Numbered from the stretch's first letter, positions 22,403-34,944 are shown. The stretch: DNA of 64,000 nucleotides from Heterodera schachtii (GCA_023374025.1 SIJG01000009.1:2099475-2163474), one strand, 5' to 3'. Notes: generated by a model not told the origin, from the letters alone. Translations and numbers: made by a program.

Positions 22403-23240
22403 GCTTATGTAGGGCTCGAGTGTGGGGAGGAGGGAGGGCGACGCTTGGCGCCTTAGAGAAAAATAGGCAAAATAGTACACGGCTCGAAAGCGCCAGAGAG
22501 GCGGGCACGGCGGAGGGATGGAATGGGGGGAGGGGGGCGGCGACCGACTGATGAGAGCAGGAGCAAGAGAGTGAATAGCAGGCAGTTAGAGAAAATAGAG
22601 AAAAATGCTTTATCCCCGATTGGAATGTGATGAGTTGCATATTTGAAATTTGTTTAAATAGGAGGCAGAGAATGTGTGGGAAGGAGCACAAAACAGAGGG
22701 TACGAAGACCGAAGGGAACAGAAAAGAGAGGATGATTCATGTCAAAATGGACGGACAGAGTTTTATAGTAAATGGGAAAACACCATTTTAACATTAACAA
22801 TTTTCTGATATTTTAAATTATTTTTTGATTTACAAATCAACAAAAAAAAAATATTTTGAGATTTCGGGGTCGATTGAGCACGAATCTGGCATCCATTTGA
22901 CCAAATTAGAACTTAAAAAAAAAAAAAAATTTTTTTTTGACCAAAAAAAGTGGGACTAAAATTGCATTAATGCCCATCACACACACTTCATTCGCCTCGT
23001 TCAAGCCAGATTTAGGTAATTCCGGTCGAAAATATCTTCCTACTGTATTATATTTTAAATGTATATTATTGATAAAATGCCACAGTTTTTTATGAATTTA
23101 TTCAAAAAAAGTCACTTTTTTCCATCAACTAGCGGGGTCAGCGCCTTCGGCGCATCCCCCGCTAGGTAGTACGATTGTATTGTAGGGTTATGAATGATAA
23201 AATCGACTGGCTAGGCCGCTTCGCGGCCTCGCATCCTTTT
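22403..23240. other. Spacer with half copy of the GGGTCGCTGATCA family
   Basis: TTTCGGGGTCGATTGAGCACG and GGCATCCATTTGACC at 22863-22905 form half of the palindromic element, without its partner arm. 23135-23165 and 23214-23233 hold short GC hairpins (GCGCCTTCGGCGC, GGCCGCTTCGCGGCC). No gene. Confidence 0.5.
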
Positions 23241-23267
23241 CTTGGCTTTTTCTTCAATCGCCGTGAC

Positions 23268-23760
23268 TCAACCCACCGGCATAACAATCACTGGGATTCA
23301 AATCTCCGGCATTCCAATCACTGGGACTCAATCTCCGGCATTCCAACTACTGGGACTCAACCCACCAACATTCCAATCACTGGGACTCAAATCTCCGGCA
23401 TTCCAGTCACTGGGACTCAATTCTCCTGCATTCCAGTCACTGGGACTCAGATCTCCGGCATTCCAATCACTGGGACTCAACCCACCAGTATTCCAGTCAC
23501 TGGGACGCAAATCTCCGGCATTCCAGTCACTGGGACTCAATTCTCCTGCATTCCAGTCACTGAGACTCAATTCTCCGACATCAATCGACGGGACAACCAT
23601 CCAGAATTTCAATCACTGGGACTTAATTCTCCTGCATTCCAACACTGGGACTCAACCCATCATCATTCCAGTCGCTGGGACTCAACCCTCCAGCATTCCA
23701 ATCGCCGGGACTCAATTCTCCGGCATTTCAATCGTCGGGACTCAACCTCAGCAAATTTCA
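23268..23760. repeat. 30-bp minisatellite (GACTCAA..CATTCCAATCACTGG)
   Basis: About sixteen imperfect copies of a 30-bp unit consisting of GGGACTCAA, a variable CYCWCCRGCA part and TTCCARTCACTG. Because 30 is a multiple of three, several frames stay open on both strands and give decapeptide repeats (ITGTQISGIP; LGLNSPAFQS; SDWNAGELSP). No start context, splice signal or flanking exon supports translation. GC hairpins GCCGCTTCGCGGC lie on both sides (23214 and 23816). Confidence 0.9.
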
Positions 23761-23814
23761 CCAACATTTTTCTCTCTTTGTGTGCCTTGGGATGCTGAAC
23801 CGTTTGGAAGGGTT

Positions 23815-24500
23815 CGGCCGCTTCGCGGCCTCGTACGGGGCCTGCGGCCCCAACCCCCCCCCCCCCCCTCGCCTCCTGCCAACTGCAGGTGCCAATATCA
23901 TACATGAATAAGAAACACAATTTTCAATTCAAAACAAACCTGCAAACCGTTAAATTTTATCAATCAAGCGAAGGATTTTTCGTTACTTTTTTACTATTCA
24001 TAAAAACATGCTTTACATTCAAAAAATGTCTTTTCATAACAATATCCATAACCAACCAAATCAACACTTTTCATATTGTAATATTTTAATCAAACAAAAT
24101 CCTTAAACTAATTCTCTTCATTCATTTACTAATTAAGCAAATTTTCTATTAACACAACAAAACCTTTTCATATCAAAACAAATCAATTTACATATAACAT
24201 AATCAAAAAAGAAATTAAAAATTTAACAGAAAATAAAAACATTTTTAAAAGACTATTTTTGCAAAAACTGACAAAAAAAAAATGAAAAAAAGCAAAATCA
24301 AACATTTATTTTTTCAAATACATTTTTAACGCAAAAACCAAACATTTCATTTTTCAAATCATTTTTTAACGCAAAAAGAAAACAAAACGCCACACAAATT
24401 CAAACACCGGACACACACAACAAACACTCAACTTTATTATACGAGCGCTTGGGCGCCGCTTCGCGGCGCCAACCGCTCTGTCAAATTTAAAAGTTGATAA
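23815..24500. other. AT-rich spacer between hairpins
   Basis: Starts with GGCCGCTTCGCGGCC and a C run, continues as AT-rich DNA, and ends at the hairpin GGGCGCCGCTTCGCGGCGCC (about 24450-24470). No gene. Confidence 0.5.
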
Positions 24501-24524
24501 GAAATTAATTTGATATTTGGTGTC

Positions 24525-25850
24525 TCTCAAAGTTCTCTCTCTTCTCCCTCACTCTCTCTCTTTTCTCTCTCCCTCTCTCTGTCCCTCTCTCTCCCCCCTC
24601 TCTCTTTTCCCTCTCACTCTCTCTCTTCCCTCTCTCTCTCTTCTCTCTTTCCCTCTCTCTATTTCTCTCTCTCCCCTTCTCTGTCCCTATCTCTCTACCT
24701 CTCCTCTTTTTCCATCTCACTCTCTTCTTCTATCTCACTCTCTTCCCCTCTCTCTCTTCTCTCTCTCTCTCTTCTCCCTCACCCTCTCTCTTTTCTCTCT
24801 CCCTCTCTCTGTCCCTCTCTCTCCCCCCTCTCTATTTTCCCTCTCTCTATTCTCTCTCTCTCCCCCTTTCTGTCCCTATCTCTCTACCTCTCCTCTTTTT
24901 CCATCTCACTCTCTCTCTCTATCTCACTCTCTTCCCCCCTCTCTCTTCTCTCTCTCTCTCTTCTCCCTCACTCTCTCTCTTTTCTCTCTCCCTCTCTCTT
25001 CCCTCTCTCTCTCTCTTCTCTTTTTCCCTCTCTCTATTTCTGTCCCTATCTCTATACCTCTCCTCTTTTTCCATCTCACTCTCTCTCTTCTATCTCACTT
25101 TCTTCCCCTCTCTCTCTTCTCTCTCTCTCTTTTACTCTCTCTTGCCTCTCTCTATATTTCACCTCCTCCCCCCCCTATCTCTCTCTCATTCTCTTCTATC
25201 TCTCTCTCACTCTCTCTCATTGTCTTTTCTCTCTCCCTTTCTCTCTCTTCCCTTTCAATTTCTCTCCCTCTCTCTTCCCTCTCTCTATATCTCACTCTTC
25301 CTCTCTCTCTCTCTCTGTCTCCCATTCTCTTCTCTCTATCTCTCTCTCTCTTAACATCTCTCTCCCCTCTCTCTCACCTCCCCTAACTCTCTCACTACCT
25401 TTCTATTTGTTTTTATTCTCTCACCACACACTCTCTCTCTCTCTCTTCCCTGTTTCAACCTACCTCCTATCTCTCTCCCCAGCTCTCTTTTTCTTTCCGT
25501 CTCTCCCCCTCTTTCCCTGCGTCTCTCTCTCTCTCTCTCTCTTTTTTCTCCTTTTCTCGCTTCTCTTCTCTTCACCTCACTCTCTCTCTATTTTTTCCTT
25601 TTCTTTCTCCTCACCTCACACTATCTCTTTCTCACTCTCTCTTTTTCTCGTTTTGTCTCTTTTCTCCTCATTCTCTCGCTCTCTTTCTTTTCTACCCATC
25701 TCTTTCTCTCTCTCTCTGTCTCTCCCTCTCTCTCTCTCTCTCTCCGTCACTCTTCCTCACAACACTCTCCCTCTTTTTTCTCTACATCCTCTCTCCCCCT
25801 TCCTTTGTCTTTCTCTTCATTCTCTACCTTCTCATTTCCACCCACTCCTA
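24525..25850. repeat. Polypyrimidine (CT)n tract with higher-order repeats
   Basis: About 1.3 kb almost entirely C and T on the plus strand. Longer blocks (for example TCCCTCTCTCTGTCCCTCTC) recur at intervals of about 200-240 bp, so it is both a microsatellite and a higher-order repeat. Such homopurine-homopyrimidine DNA can form triplexes. The long plus-strand Ser/Leu/Pro frames are artefacts of composition. Confidence 0.95.
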
Positions 25851-26116
25851 CACACCAATCACAAACATAAACAAACTCACACGCATTCAAACCTGCGAGA
25901 CGACCGCACGCGTTACCCACTCTACCTCTCCCATCCGCGCCGACAAAGAAACAAACAATGCAATCTCTCCTCTACCCAACCTTTCTCTATTAGTCTTCAA
26001 TTATATTTTTTAATTTTCTGTTTCTTTTCCTCTATGTAAACAAAACACCACTTTCGGCGCGAATTCAAAAAGCCAAAAAGGGGCGGGGCTATTACTCGGT
26101 TAATATATAGTAAGGG

Positions 26117-26156
26117 ACGAGCGTTTGGGCGCCGCTTCGCGGCGCCCAAACACTCT
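26117..26156. repeat. GC-rich perfect hairpin, pair of the one at 24.45 kb
   Basis: GAGCGTTTGGGCGCCGCTTCGCGG continues into its own inverse complement, giving a stem of about 17 bp with a TTCG-containing loop. A close relative occurs at 24442-24478. The two flank the pyrimidine tract. Confidence 0.75.
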
Positions 26157-26745
26157 TCTTTTATAATGTAACCAACCAACTAACAAACAAACCAAAGCTT
26201 ATTAAAAGGTTAACATAACTTTAAATTCTTTTAATAAAAATTTATAAATTTTTTCGTATTTAGGAATAACTGAATAATACAGTTAATAATTTGCTTTTTG
26301 TTAAAAAGTACACCCCAAAAAGCCAATCAATCAATATGGAATGATAAAAAGACTGCAACAAATTTTTAATTCGTTTTGAATTGAAAATTCTTACATCATA
26401 TTCTTATTATAGTTTTAACACAATTTATAAATAAATAATTAATTTTTTGTTTTTAAAGTCTCGAAAAATCAAAATTTATATTTTTTTTATAATTGAATAT
26501 TTCAATTTATATTTTCAAGAAAATTTTCAATTCCGAATTTTTTTACCATAAAAAGCGATATTCTTTAGTTTATTAAATTTTAATTATTTTTTATATAAAT
26601 GTATTAATTTTTTTTATTAATTTCTTTACAAATCAAATGTCTAAATTTTTAATAAACTTGTTTATTAAACAAAAAATGATCAATTTGATCTTTGATTTTT
26701 ATTAAAAAATAGTAAAAAAGCATTGTATTTATCATACTTAAAAAA

Positions 26746-28264
26746 TTATTCGGTTGGTGGATAATCCACTTCACTCAAATGAGTTTGAATAGTTTTTTCA
26801 GTATGTGTTTTATATGCGCCATTGTCATAGATGGTGAGAGTCAACACGCCAGCTTAAAATTAATGAAATTATTAAAATATCTTAATATTTTGTTTAAAAA
26901 TAAATTAAATTGTTTATTAAGGTTACCGTCGTTACAATCAATGTTCACGCTTTGCAACGTTATTTCTTCCTTTTGGTCAAACTGAATTGAATTTGGAAAA
27001 ATCAGTTGCGCCTTGTGCTCTTTGTCGACACACAACGTTCCATCTTGTCTATTTGCAAGATTCAGAACCGTTTGCTTTCTCGCAATTTGCACTCGGACAT
27101 CGCCTTTTTTTAATAATTAAATTTTAAAATATATTACTTTAAAAATAAAACTTAATAATTTAAATTATTTATTTTAAAAAAATTTATTTAATATTTTAAA
27201 TATTATAACAGAAAATACATGAAACTAAACCACGCTTTTTTGAAAGGCTCATTAGTGTCTTAGCAATTTCGGTTTCTTCTGTTTTTTCCAAAATAGAAAT
27301 TTTTGACGACTTGGTAAATACGAAATTATATTCGCCTTTGTATGAATCCTCTTTGAAAATGACATTTTGTAATTTGATCAAGCAACCCTTAAAACAGCTT
27401 AATAATTAATTTTATCAAATTTAAACAAAAAAATATTTAAATTATTTATTATTAAAAAATTACTTGTTTTCCTTTTAAAAAATGTTCAAGAAAAAAGGCC
27501 AAAATATTCCAAGCCGACACACGGGCTTTATTCTTTCCTTCAATAATCCACACATCGATCACATTTGCTTCCGATCCTTTAACCATGACTTCTCGAACAG
27601 GCTGAACTCTCATAAGTTTTGCTTCGACTTCGCTAAAATTTTATTTTTTTATTGTATTTTTTGTGTTTATTTTACATGAATTTCTCCCCTTTCCGTAAAT
27701 TTTCAATTTTTGATGGCATGAAATTTGTTTCGTTGAGTGCCAGTTTTGATCCCAAAAAATCAAAGTACATTTCTTTGGTGATGCCGTTTATGACAAAATC
27801 AGTTTTGGTAACAATTGTTACAGTTGAGCCTTCTTGGGCACGCAATTCCAACTCAACACTACCATAATTAAATGGTTCGGCAACTTTAAAAACAGCCCAA
27901 GTTTTGAGAATGTAAGTTTTTTCCTAAAAGCCATTTATTTTTTGGTTATATAAGAAAAATTGCCTGAAAAGAATTCCCGATTTCTCGGGACAGCCTTTCA
28001 ATGTTTTGTCCCACATTGTTATGTTGATGTAATCATCTCCATCGCTACCAATAATCGTCCAAACTTTGCTTTTTTCTCCAACAATCCGCACAGAATCGGC
28101 CATAATCAAAACCAATTTTATATCACTTAACCATATTATTTTATTTTATTAATTAATTATAATTTTTATACGCACATCATCGTTTCTCCAGCTTTTAATC
28201 GTTGGATTGGTGAACGTTTGGCACGCTTTGGAGGAGTTTTCTCGGAATTAAATGAAAGATCCAT
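26746..28264 (-). CDS. OB-fold protein, RPA-like, next to Helitron
   Basis: Seven exons on the minus strand: 28264-28176, 28125-27964, 27923-27676, 27632-27464, 27387-27231, 27103-26927 and 26852-26746 (stop), about 369 residues starting MDLSFNSEKTPPKRAKRS. The first OB-fold-like part has SKVWTIIGSDGDDYINITMW, then YILKTWAVFKVAEPF; a second starts EVEAKLMRVQPVREVM and runs to YNFVFTKSSKISIL. This order resembles the DNA-binding domains of the large subunit of replication protein A. It would bind single-stranded DNA in the nucleus. Intron 2 would start with GC (TTCAG/GCAATT), and exon 3 then needs one extra A in a six-A run to keep frame, so a frameshift is likely. It lies 0.9 kb downstream of the Helitron gene on the same strand. 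Confidence 0.65.
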
Positions 28265-29159
28265 TTGAATTATTTTTTAAAGAAAAGAATGAATGAACTT
28301 TATGTATTTAACATAATATATATTATGTAAAAGTTGTTTTTATTTACTTTTGAAGAAAACAGCGCGGCAACTTTTCTAACAACACATTTACCGGCCAACA
28401 AATCACTGGATGCTAACAATTAATGAATCAAAAACCACTTAACCCATTTATCGGCCAACAATCTGTTCACAAAACAATTTTTAAAAATCATACTAAATAA
28501 CTTGAAATAATTTATTTTTTTAATATATATATTTAAATTTTAACATTTTTCAAACTAAAATTTAAAAAACCATAGAATTTCATGTTTTTTAATTTTCTTT
28601 AATTTAATTTTTTGGTTTTTTTGCTTTGGTTTTAGCTTCAGCCTTTTGGCTTACTGACGAAACCCGCGGCGAGAACGCACCAAAGCTTCGGGTTTCATTG
28701 GAGCTTTAAGGGGTTAAATGATAGTTAAAGGGATGATTTATATCCCGCCCTATCATACGTTGCACCCCCCTTTTTAATGCAACGATTAACTTACCTTTCT
28801 TAGCTCCAATTTTTTCCAATATATATTTTGTTTTTCTTTGATATATTTTAGTTTTAATTTTCATTCATATTTTTGTTAAAATTGCTTATATATGTGTTAG
28901 TTTTATGTTATACATTCAATTATTCTTGAAAAAGCAAACAAATAATTTTTCTTTATTAATGAAAAGAAAAGAAAAACAATATTTTTGTATTAAATTTCCA
29001 AAACAAAACATATAATAATGAAATATTTATGCATTTTTAAATCTCTTATTCAGCTTAAATCAATGTTCCATTCTAATTTATTACCATACAATTTAACCTT
29101 AACTGAATTATTTTTGTTGTAATTCTGTTCCAAAATTTAATCTTTATAAATATATACGT
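28265..29159. other. Spacer between Helitron gene and RPA-like gene
   Basis: AT-rich with a 28630-28790 GC island holding hairpins AAACCCG..CGGGTTT, AGCCTTTTGGCTT and TTGCA..TGCAA. One of these could be a Helitron 3' hairpin, but I could not place a CTRR end with confidence. Confidence 0.35.
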
Positions 29160-32100
29160 TTATTTTAAAATTTCTTGCCATACAATATTTTTTATTTTTT
29201 TTTCGCTATTCTCATTTGCCAATTTTATTTTTAAACCTTTCCAAGATCTGCACCGAGAAAATGCGACATAAGTTTGCCCATGTGTGAACGGATCGTTTGT
29301 ATAATCAATTCCTATCTTCGAGAAAGTCTGTGCTTGACTTTTGTTTATAGTAAAAGCAAATGCTGGTTTTAAAGGAAATTGGTGCCTACGCAAAATAAAA
29401 GGAAATTTTTTATCCTCAATTAAAGTAATTCTTGGGATTAATGCTATTTCACCGGTTTTGTCTCCGCTTACAATAAGACAACTTATTACGTGCTTTCCCA
29501 TTTCTTTTACCTGCATTCTTGTTCCATTACACAAACCTTGTCGAACATCTAAATTCCTTAAAAGCATAACCATAGAATTTATTTTTAAATCAATTTTATG
29601 ATTTGGTAAACTGGGACACTTAAAAGTATTTAATACTTCGGGCGAAACTGGAAAATTTTTACTTGGATCACTTTCATCGATGCTTAAATATGTATGATAT
29701 TCTCCTGGTAACCTTTTAATTAGGTTTTCATTATATTCATCAACAACTATATTTAATGGGGATAAAATAGCTCGCTCTCCCATTTTATCGAATTCTTTTT
29801 TTATGATCAGGTCTCCAAATATTTCTTCGATTAAATCATCCTCACAAATGCAATCATCAGGTACAGTTATTAACTCATTTTCTCCAGCAGTACCATCTCC
29901 GATTTCAATTAATTGTTGTGCAAAATCCCGCTCATTCTCTTCTGCTCTCATATTTATTGTTAAATTTAATTTAATAAAATTTAACCACAAAGGCGAATTT
30001 TTTATTACCAAATCTATAATTTCGGTTCTGGATGCAAATTCTTTAATCGGAAGACACTGCCTAAAATCACCACTTAAATTAGAATTTTTCCACCAAAAGG
30101 AATATTGTTTCCCATTAATTCTTTCAGTTTACAATCAATAATATCTAAAACAAAACGTGAAGCCATTGGAGCTTCGTCCCAAATAAATATATCTGTTTTT
30201 ATAATTTCCTCTGCATCTTTTCCATTAGACTCTATTCCCGACGTTGAATTTTTTTTAACATTTAACGGTAATTTGAACCTATTATGAAGTGTTCGTCCTT
30301 TTTTTAAAATTGTTGCTGCAATCCCAGAAAAAGCCATATTACATATATTTTTGTTATATGCCTTTGCTAAGTGATAAATAGTTTTTAACGTAAATGACTT
30401 TCCTGTTCCGCCAGGGCCATCAATAAAAAAATATTTTTGTTTATTATTGCCAATAATTGAGCTTTTTATTGTTTCAATTATATTTTTTTGATCATTATTC
30501 ATTAAAGAAATGAATCGATTAGCTGTTTCTAATTCTTCAACAGGATCATAAATGTCATATTCATTTGAAGTGATTAATGAATTTCGAATTTGTGGCATTT
30601 TTTTAAAATCAGACAAAGTTTTATCATGAAAATTAAGGTAATGGTTAATTATAATTAATCCTTGCTCACAGATATATTCGACTGATTTATTTGGAAATTT
30701 CTTTTTTAAATCTTGAACCATATACTCTTTATACTTTTCCCAAAGTTTTTCTGGATACTTTGGTGCACAATGTACTAAAATATTAACAAACAAATTACGT
30801 AAACCTTTCGGATTTTTTCGTGAAAAAAACGTTGCTTCCTCCATACACTTATCCCATTCTTCGTCATCTCTTGTTAAACCACGTGCCAAACATGCTTCAG
30901 CATAAGTTGCATATTCTATCCCATTAACAGTGCGTAAATCTTTAGGACTTTTCCCATAAACATTAAGTAAAAGAAACCGCAAATAATATTTTTCTGTGTC
31001 TGTTGGATTTATAGGAATAATACGACCAATTTTTTTTTGATTGCCTTGTCTTGGGAATTTCCATTTCCTCTCCCTTTTCAACCAAGTACAATATTTTGGC
31101 ATATCGGTATATTTAATTACTAAATTTGGATTTTCTTGGCAAAATTTGAAATATGCTGTTAAAGTTGTTTCTTTTAATGCAGCTTCTTCAATTTCATCAG
31201 TGGTTGCTCCTTTTTTATAAACAACTCTTTGCATATTTTCGAGATGCACATCTAAAATGTCCACAGAATGAGATTTTCCTTGCATTGGATATTTAAATAT
31301 TCTCCAGCATGCTTCACACGGGCTAATATAACGGGCTTCTAGATATTTTGTGACTTCGTCATATTCCAAAATTTTTTTTACACCATTTTCATCAGTTCGA
31401 ACACATTCAATTGTCGCGGCATCATACCCTTTATATATATAGTCATACAGATATTTTACAACTGTTATGTCAGTCACTCTTTCTACATTTATATGTGCAT
31501 TAAAGGTTTTACAAAGAAATGGATTATAAGGAACAACAAATTGGTTCGAAAGCATTTTCCCTTTTTTATAAACACATCGGCCATTATCTGGCCGTTTATA
31601 AAGGGGATAACCATCTTCAGTAATTTTTGTATTTTCATTAAAAGGTTTAGGAAATTTTTTGTTACATTTTCTTTTTTTTTCGTTCCAACATGGCGATTTT
31701 TCATTGCACGGTCCATGCATCATACAATTAGTTATTATTTTATAAAGTTCGGGATCATTTTTTTCATCAGGAATTTCAGCTGATATAAAATTATCTATAT
31801 CATTAATTGTATGCCATTTATTCTTTGGGTGTAAAGTTATTAACAAATGTAAGTGCGGTAAACCTCTTTTTTGGTACTCTATAACCCAACAATCTCCTAT
31901 CACTTCACCAAAAATTTGTTTGTTAAAAATTAAATCTAAAAATGGTTTTTCTTTAAATGAAATACACGCGAAACTAAATCAGGTCTATCAGATGGAGTTT
32001 GAGTCGGTAAAAGACATTTTAAAATATCGTAATCATTAGGATTACATGTGAAAGTAATAAATAAATCAGGTTTGCCTGTTTCGTTAACTATAGCTAAAGC

Positions 32101-33971
32101 ATCCATAAAATTTTCATGCATACTCCTTGGTCCTCCTGTAAAAGTAGACGGTAGAATTACCTTTTTTTTAATTTCAGCGCCTGTTTTAGAAGCTCTATTC
32201 TTAAGAAAATCTTCAACATTTAAATAATTACTGCTACACAATTCCATCTGATGCGTCCTTATATATTCTAAGCGATCCCATTCAATTTTAGCTGCTTGAT
32301 CCACCAGCCATTGTTGAAAGAGTTTTTTTGCGTAAAAATGAGGGAAAAAAATACCATTTTCTCGAAAAAATAATAAAAATTTGGTATAGTCACACAAAGA
32401 AATTTTTTTTCCATTTAAATCTTTGATATTTACATTAAATCCTTCGCTACTCATTGGATATAATAAAGGATAACACATTTGGTCTACACATTTGTCTAAC
32501 GGATAAATGTTTTTTAATTGTTTTTCACCTTTCGGGTAAACCACTATTCTCGCAGGCAGAATTTCATCATTGGCATCACAAACTACAATTGCTCCAACCT
32601 CATTACACCTTGGAATATTGTACCTTCTTTTATCGTAATTTTCTTTAAGACTGAAAACTAAATTTATATTTGGCATTTTTAACCCATTTTTTTTACAGTT
32701 ATTTTCTTCTTTTTCATAAACCTCTTTCATCATTAAAAAGGACTGTGCAAAAGGGTTTATTTTTCTTAAAAAAGTTTCAAGAAACTCAATTATTTCAGGG
32801 CGGCATTCCTTATTACTTTCAGAACGAATATCTATAGCTTCTTCAGAATCTATAAAATATAACTGTCCGTTTGTAGGAATTTCATTATCTTTTGGCATAG
32901 CGTTTTGATTAAATTTGTGGTATATTTGTCCTTGTATTTTATAGCATGGCGGGCCAGGACTTTGAAATTTAAACCGAAAACAACTAATTGAAGCACAGGC
33001 GAACATACTATTGTAACGACGTATATTTGTAATAAAATTACTATAAAAAGGATTTTCCTCAAAAATAATGCTTTCATTTCTTCCGGATATTTCGAAACGC
33101 ATTCTAAAAGATTTAAAAGCCTACCACCTTTACAACAACTAAAAAAAATGCAATCCTTAACTACAGATTTTTCCTCAGGAAAGTGCAAACTGTCACATTT
33201 CGTACATTTAAAATTAAAATCACCGAGGAGGTAAAGAATAGCTTTTTTAGGGTCTGCGGCAGCAAGATAATATAAACCATCTAAATTCCTTTCGCGTTTT
33301 CTTGAAAAAACATGCGAAACCGAATTTGATATTTTCTCGTTTTCAATTTCTTCTAAAGACATTTCACTCCGTTTTGACGCCATTCGAACCTTACTCATTT
33401 CTCTTTCCAACACCATTTCTTCAACAGGCATTTGGTTTCGTTTTGCTGTCATTTTTTCTTTATTCAAAATTCTTTCAAATTCTATCTCTTCAACGGTCAT
33501 TTGGTTTCGTTTTGTTGTCATTCTTTCTTTGTTCAAATTTCTTTCTAATTCTATCTCTTCAACGGTCATTTGATTTCGTTTTGCTGTCATTCTTTCTTTG
33601 TTCAAATTTCTTTCTAATGCTATCTCTTCAACGGTCATTTGGTTTCGTTTTGTTGCCATTCTTTGGCGATTTAAATGTTTTTCTAATTCTGTTTTTTCAA
33701 CAGTTCTTTCATTTCTTTCTTTATTTTTTCGCATTGCTGATTGTGAAGTTGATTGTCGGAAAAAATCATCATCAACTTCATCCAAACATAATAAATTGGT
33801 AGGCATTCTTTCAACCGCTTTTTTTTTCGGGAGCTTTGAACCCGGCAAATGATTTTTTCTGATGGGTTCATTGAACCCAGTATTTAATACCGGACGAACA
33901 TCGGAAAAGGTTGGTGGTGTTGAAGAGGGAGTCTGAACATCAACAGAAAATATTTGTTTTTTTCGAACCAT
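29160..33971 (-). mobile_element. Helitron: frameshifted Rep-PIF1 helicase gene
   Basis: Three consecutive minus-strand frames (33971-32850, 33102-31936, 31903-30074) and a fourth (30011-29160) make one RepHel protein interrupted by small indels near 33.07, 31.96 and 30.06 kb. The N-terminus has a 23-residue repeat, then a zinc-finger-like CTKCDSLHF..CC. The Rep part has LFITFTCNP, the HUH motif (GLPHLHLL) and the two-tyrosine motif (YLYDYIYKG). The helicase has Walker A GPGGTGKS, Walker B FIWDEAPM, GDFRQCLP, and the C-terminal FTINKSQAQT and YVAFSRCR. The enzyme would nick and unwind DNA for rolling-circle transposition in the nucleus. Few other stops are seen, so decay is recent. Element ends are not resolved. 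Confidence 0.93.
33335..33700 (-). repeat. 69-bp coding tandem repeat in Helitron N-terminus
   Basis: Five units of about 69 bp encode variants of KRNQMTVEEIELERNLNKER with strong conservation of RNQM and VEE. Antisense of the array gives a long Phe/Leu/Ser frame (33302-33802) that should be ignored. Confidence 0.85.
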
Positions 33972-34097
33972 CTGAAAAGTAATTATAAATCATTTCAATT
34001 TAAAAAAAGTAATAATATTTCAATTAAAAAAAAATAATAATACAACGAAAATTTTTTTTTTGGTTTTCATGTCATGATAACATGTTTCCAAGGGTTT

Positions 34098-34395
34098 TTG
34101 GGGTCGCTGATCACGAATCCGGCACCCATTTCGGTCTATTCTGAATCCCGGATCTGAATTCGAACAAAAAGTCGAAAATTCAAATTTTTCGAATTTCGCA
34201 TTCTTGGTTCAAACTTTGTATAAATACATGAAACAAAGTTAAAATCATTAGTGCTTCAATAAAAGGTCATTTAAACCATTTTTAGACTAAAAATGGAAAT
34301 TCGAAAAATTTGAATTCTCGACTTTTTGTTCGAATTCGGGTCCGGGATCCGGAATTGGTCTAAATGGGTGCTGGATTAGTGATCAGCGACCCCGA
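34098..34395. mobile_element. Palindromic MITE, GGGTCGCTGATCAC family
   Basis: Left GGGGTCGCTGATCACGAATC and right GATTAGTGATCAGCGACCCC are near-perfect inverses, and inner words (GAATTCGAACAAAAAGTCG and inverse) extend pairing to the middle. Same family at 62110-62388, 40600-40825, 22075-22330, with half copies at 22.87 and 39.06 kb. It lies just upstream of the Helitron start. Confidence 0.85.
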
Positions 34396-34818
34396 AAGCC
34401 CCATATAAACGAAGGAAAATGCTCTTATTCTTGAAAATTGTTTTTAACATAAAACCCAATTTTTCAAAAAAAGAATTGAAAAAAACAATTCATTTCTTGG
34501 TATATAGGACTACAACAAAAATTGAAAATTAGAAATCAACAGCTTTTGTTTAAATAACAAATTTATATAAAACTCAATTTTTGGTTAAGTAATTGAGAAA
34601 AAAACAATGATAAAAATTTATTTTTTTATAGGGTTGCAAAACTTTGACCTTGATAAAGCAATTTAGAAATAAGTAAGTATGTCTGAATGCGACATTAAAA
34701 AATATATTACGTATTTCATCAACTAAATATTTTTTGTTGTTTACATGAAAGGATGAGGAAAGAAAGAAAAGAAAATGTTTTCGTGTCGAAAAAAATTTCA
34801 AAATTATTTGAAAAAATG

Positions 34819-34838
34819 TGACACACACACACACACAC
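34819..34838. repeat. (CA)n microsatellite
   Basis: A run of about ten CA dinucleotides just upstream of the SLC35F6 gene. Confidence 0.9.
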
Positions 34839-34944
34839 AAACGGACAGACCAAATTAGTATGGTTAATAGGATGGCTTGGCTTTGCTTTTTTTATTCCGC
34901 AAATGCAACTGCTCTTTTTAAGCTAAATATTGACCCTTGAAATT

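Noticed and set aside
22398..22691. 97-codon minus-strand frame with hydrophobic start
   Set aside because: Overlaps the MITE edge, has no homology I recognise, and lacks splice or codon support.
23268..23760. CRISPR-like regular repeat
   Set aside because: Units are contiguous with no unique spacers, in a eukaryotic genome; it is a minisatellite.
23175..23907. Overlapping repeat-protein frames on both strands
   Set aside because: The 30-bp unit keeps several frames open; no start, splice or codon signal favours one.
24510..26039. 509-codon plus-strand open frame rich in Ser, Leu and Pro
   Set aside because: Entirely a product of the CT tract; neighbouring frames are open as well and no protein-like pattern appears.
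33302..33802. 166-codon plus-strand Phe/Leu/Ser frame
   Set aside because: Antisense of the 69-bp coding repeat in the Helitron protein.
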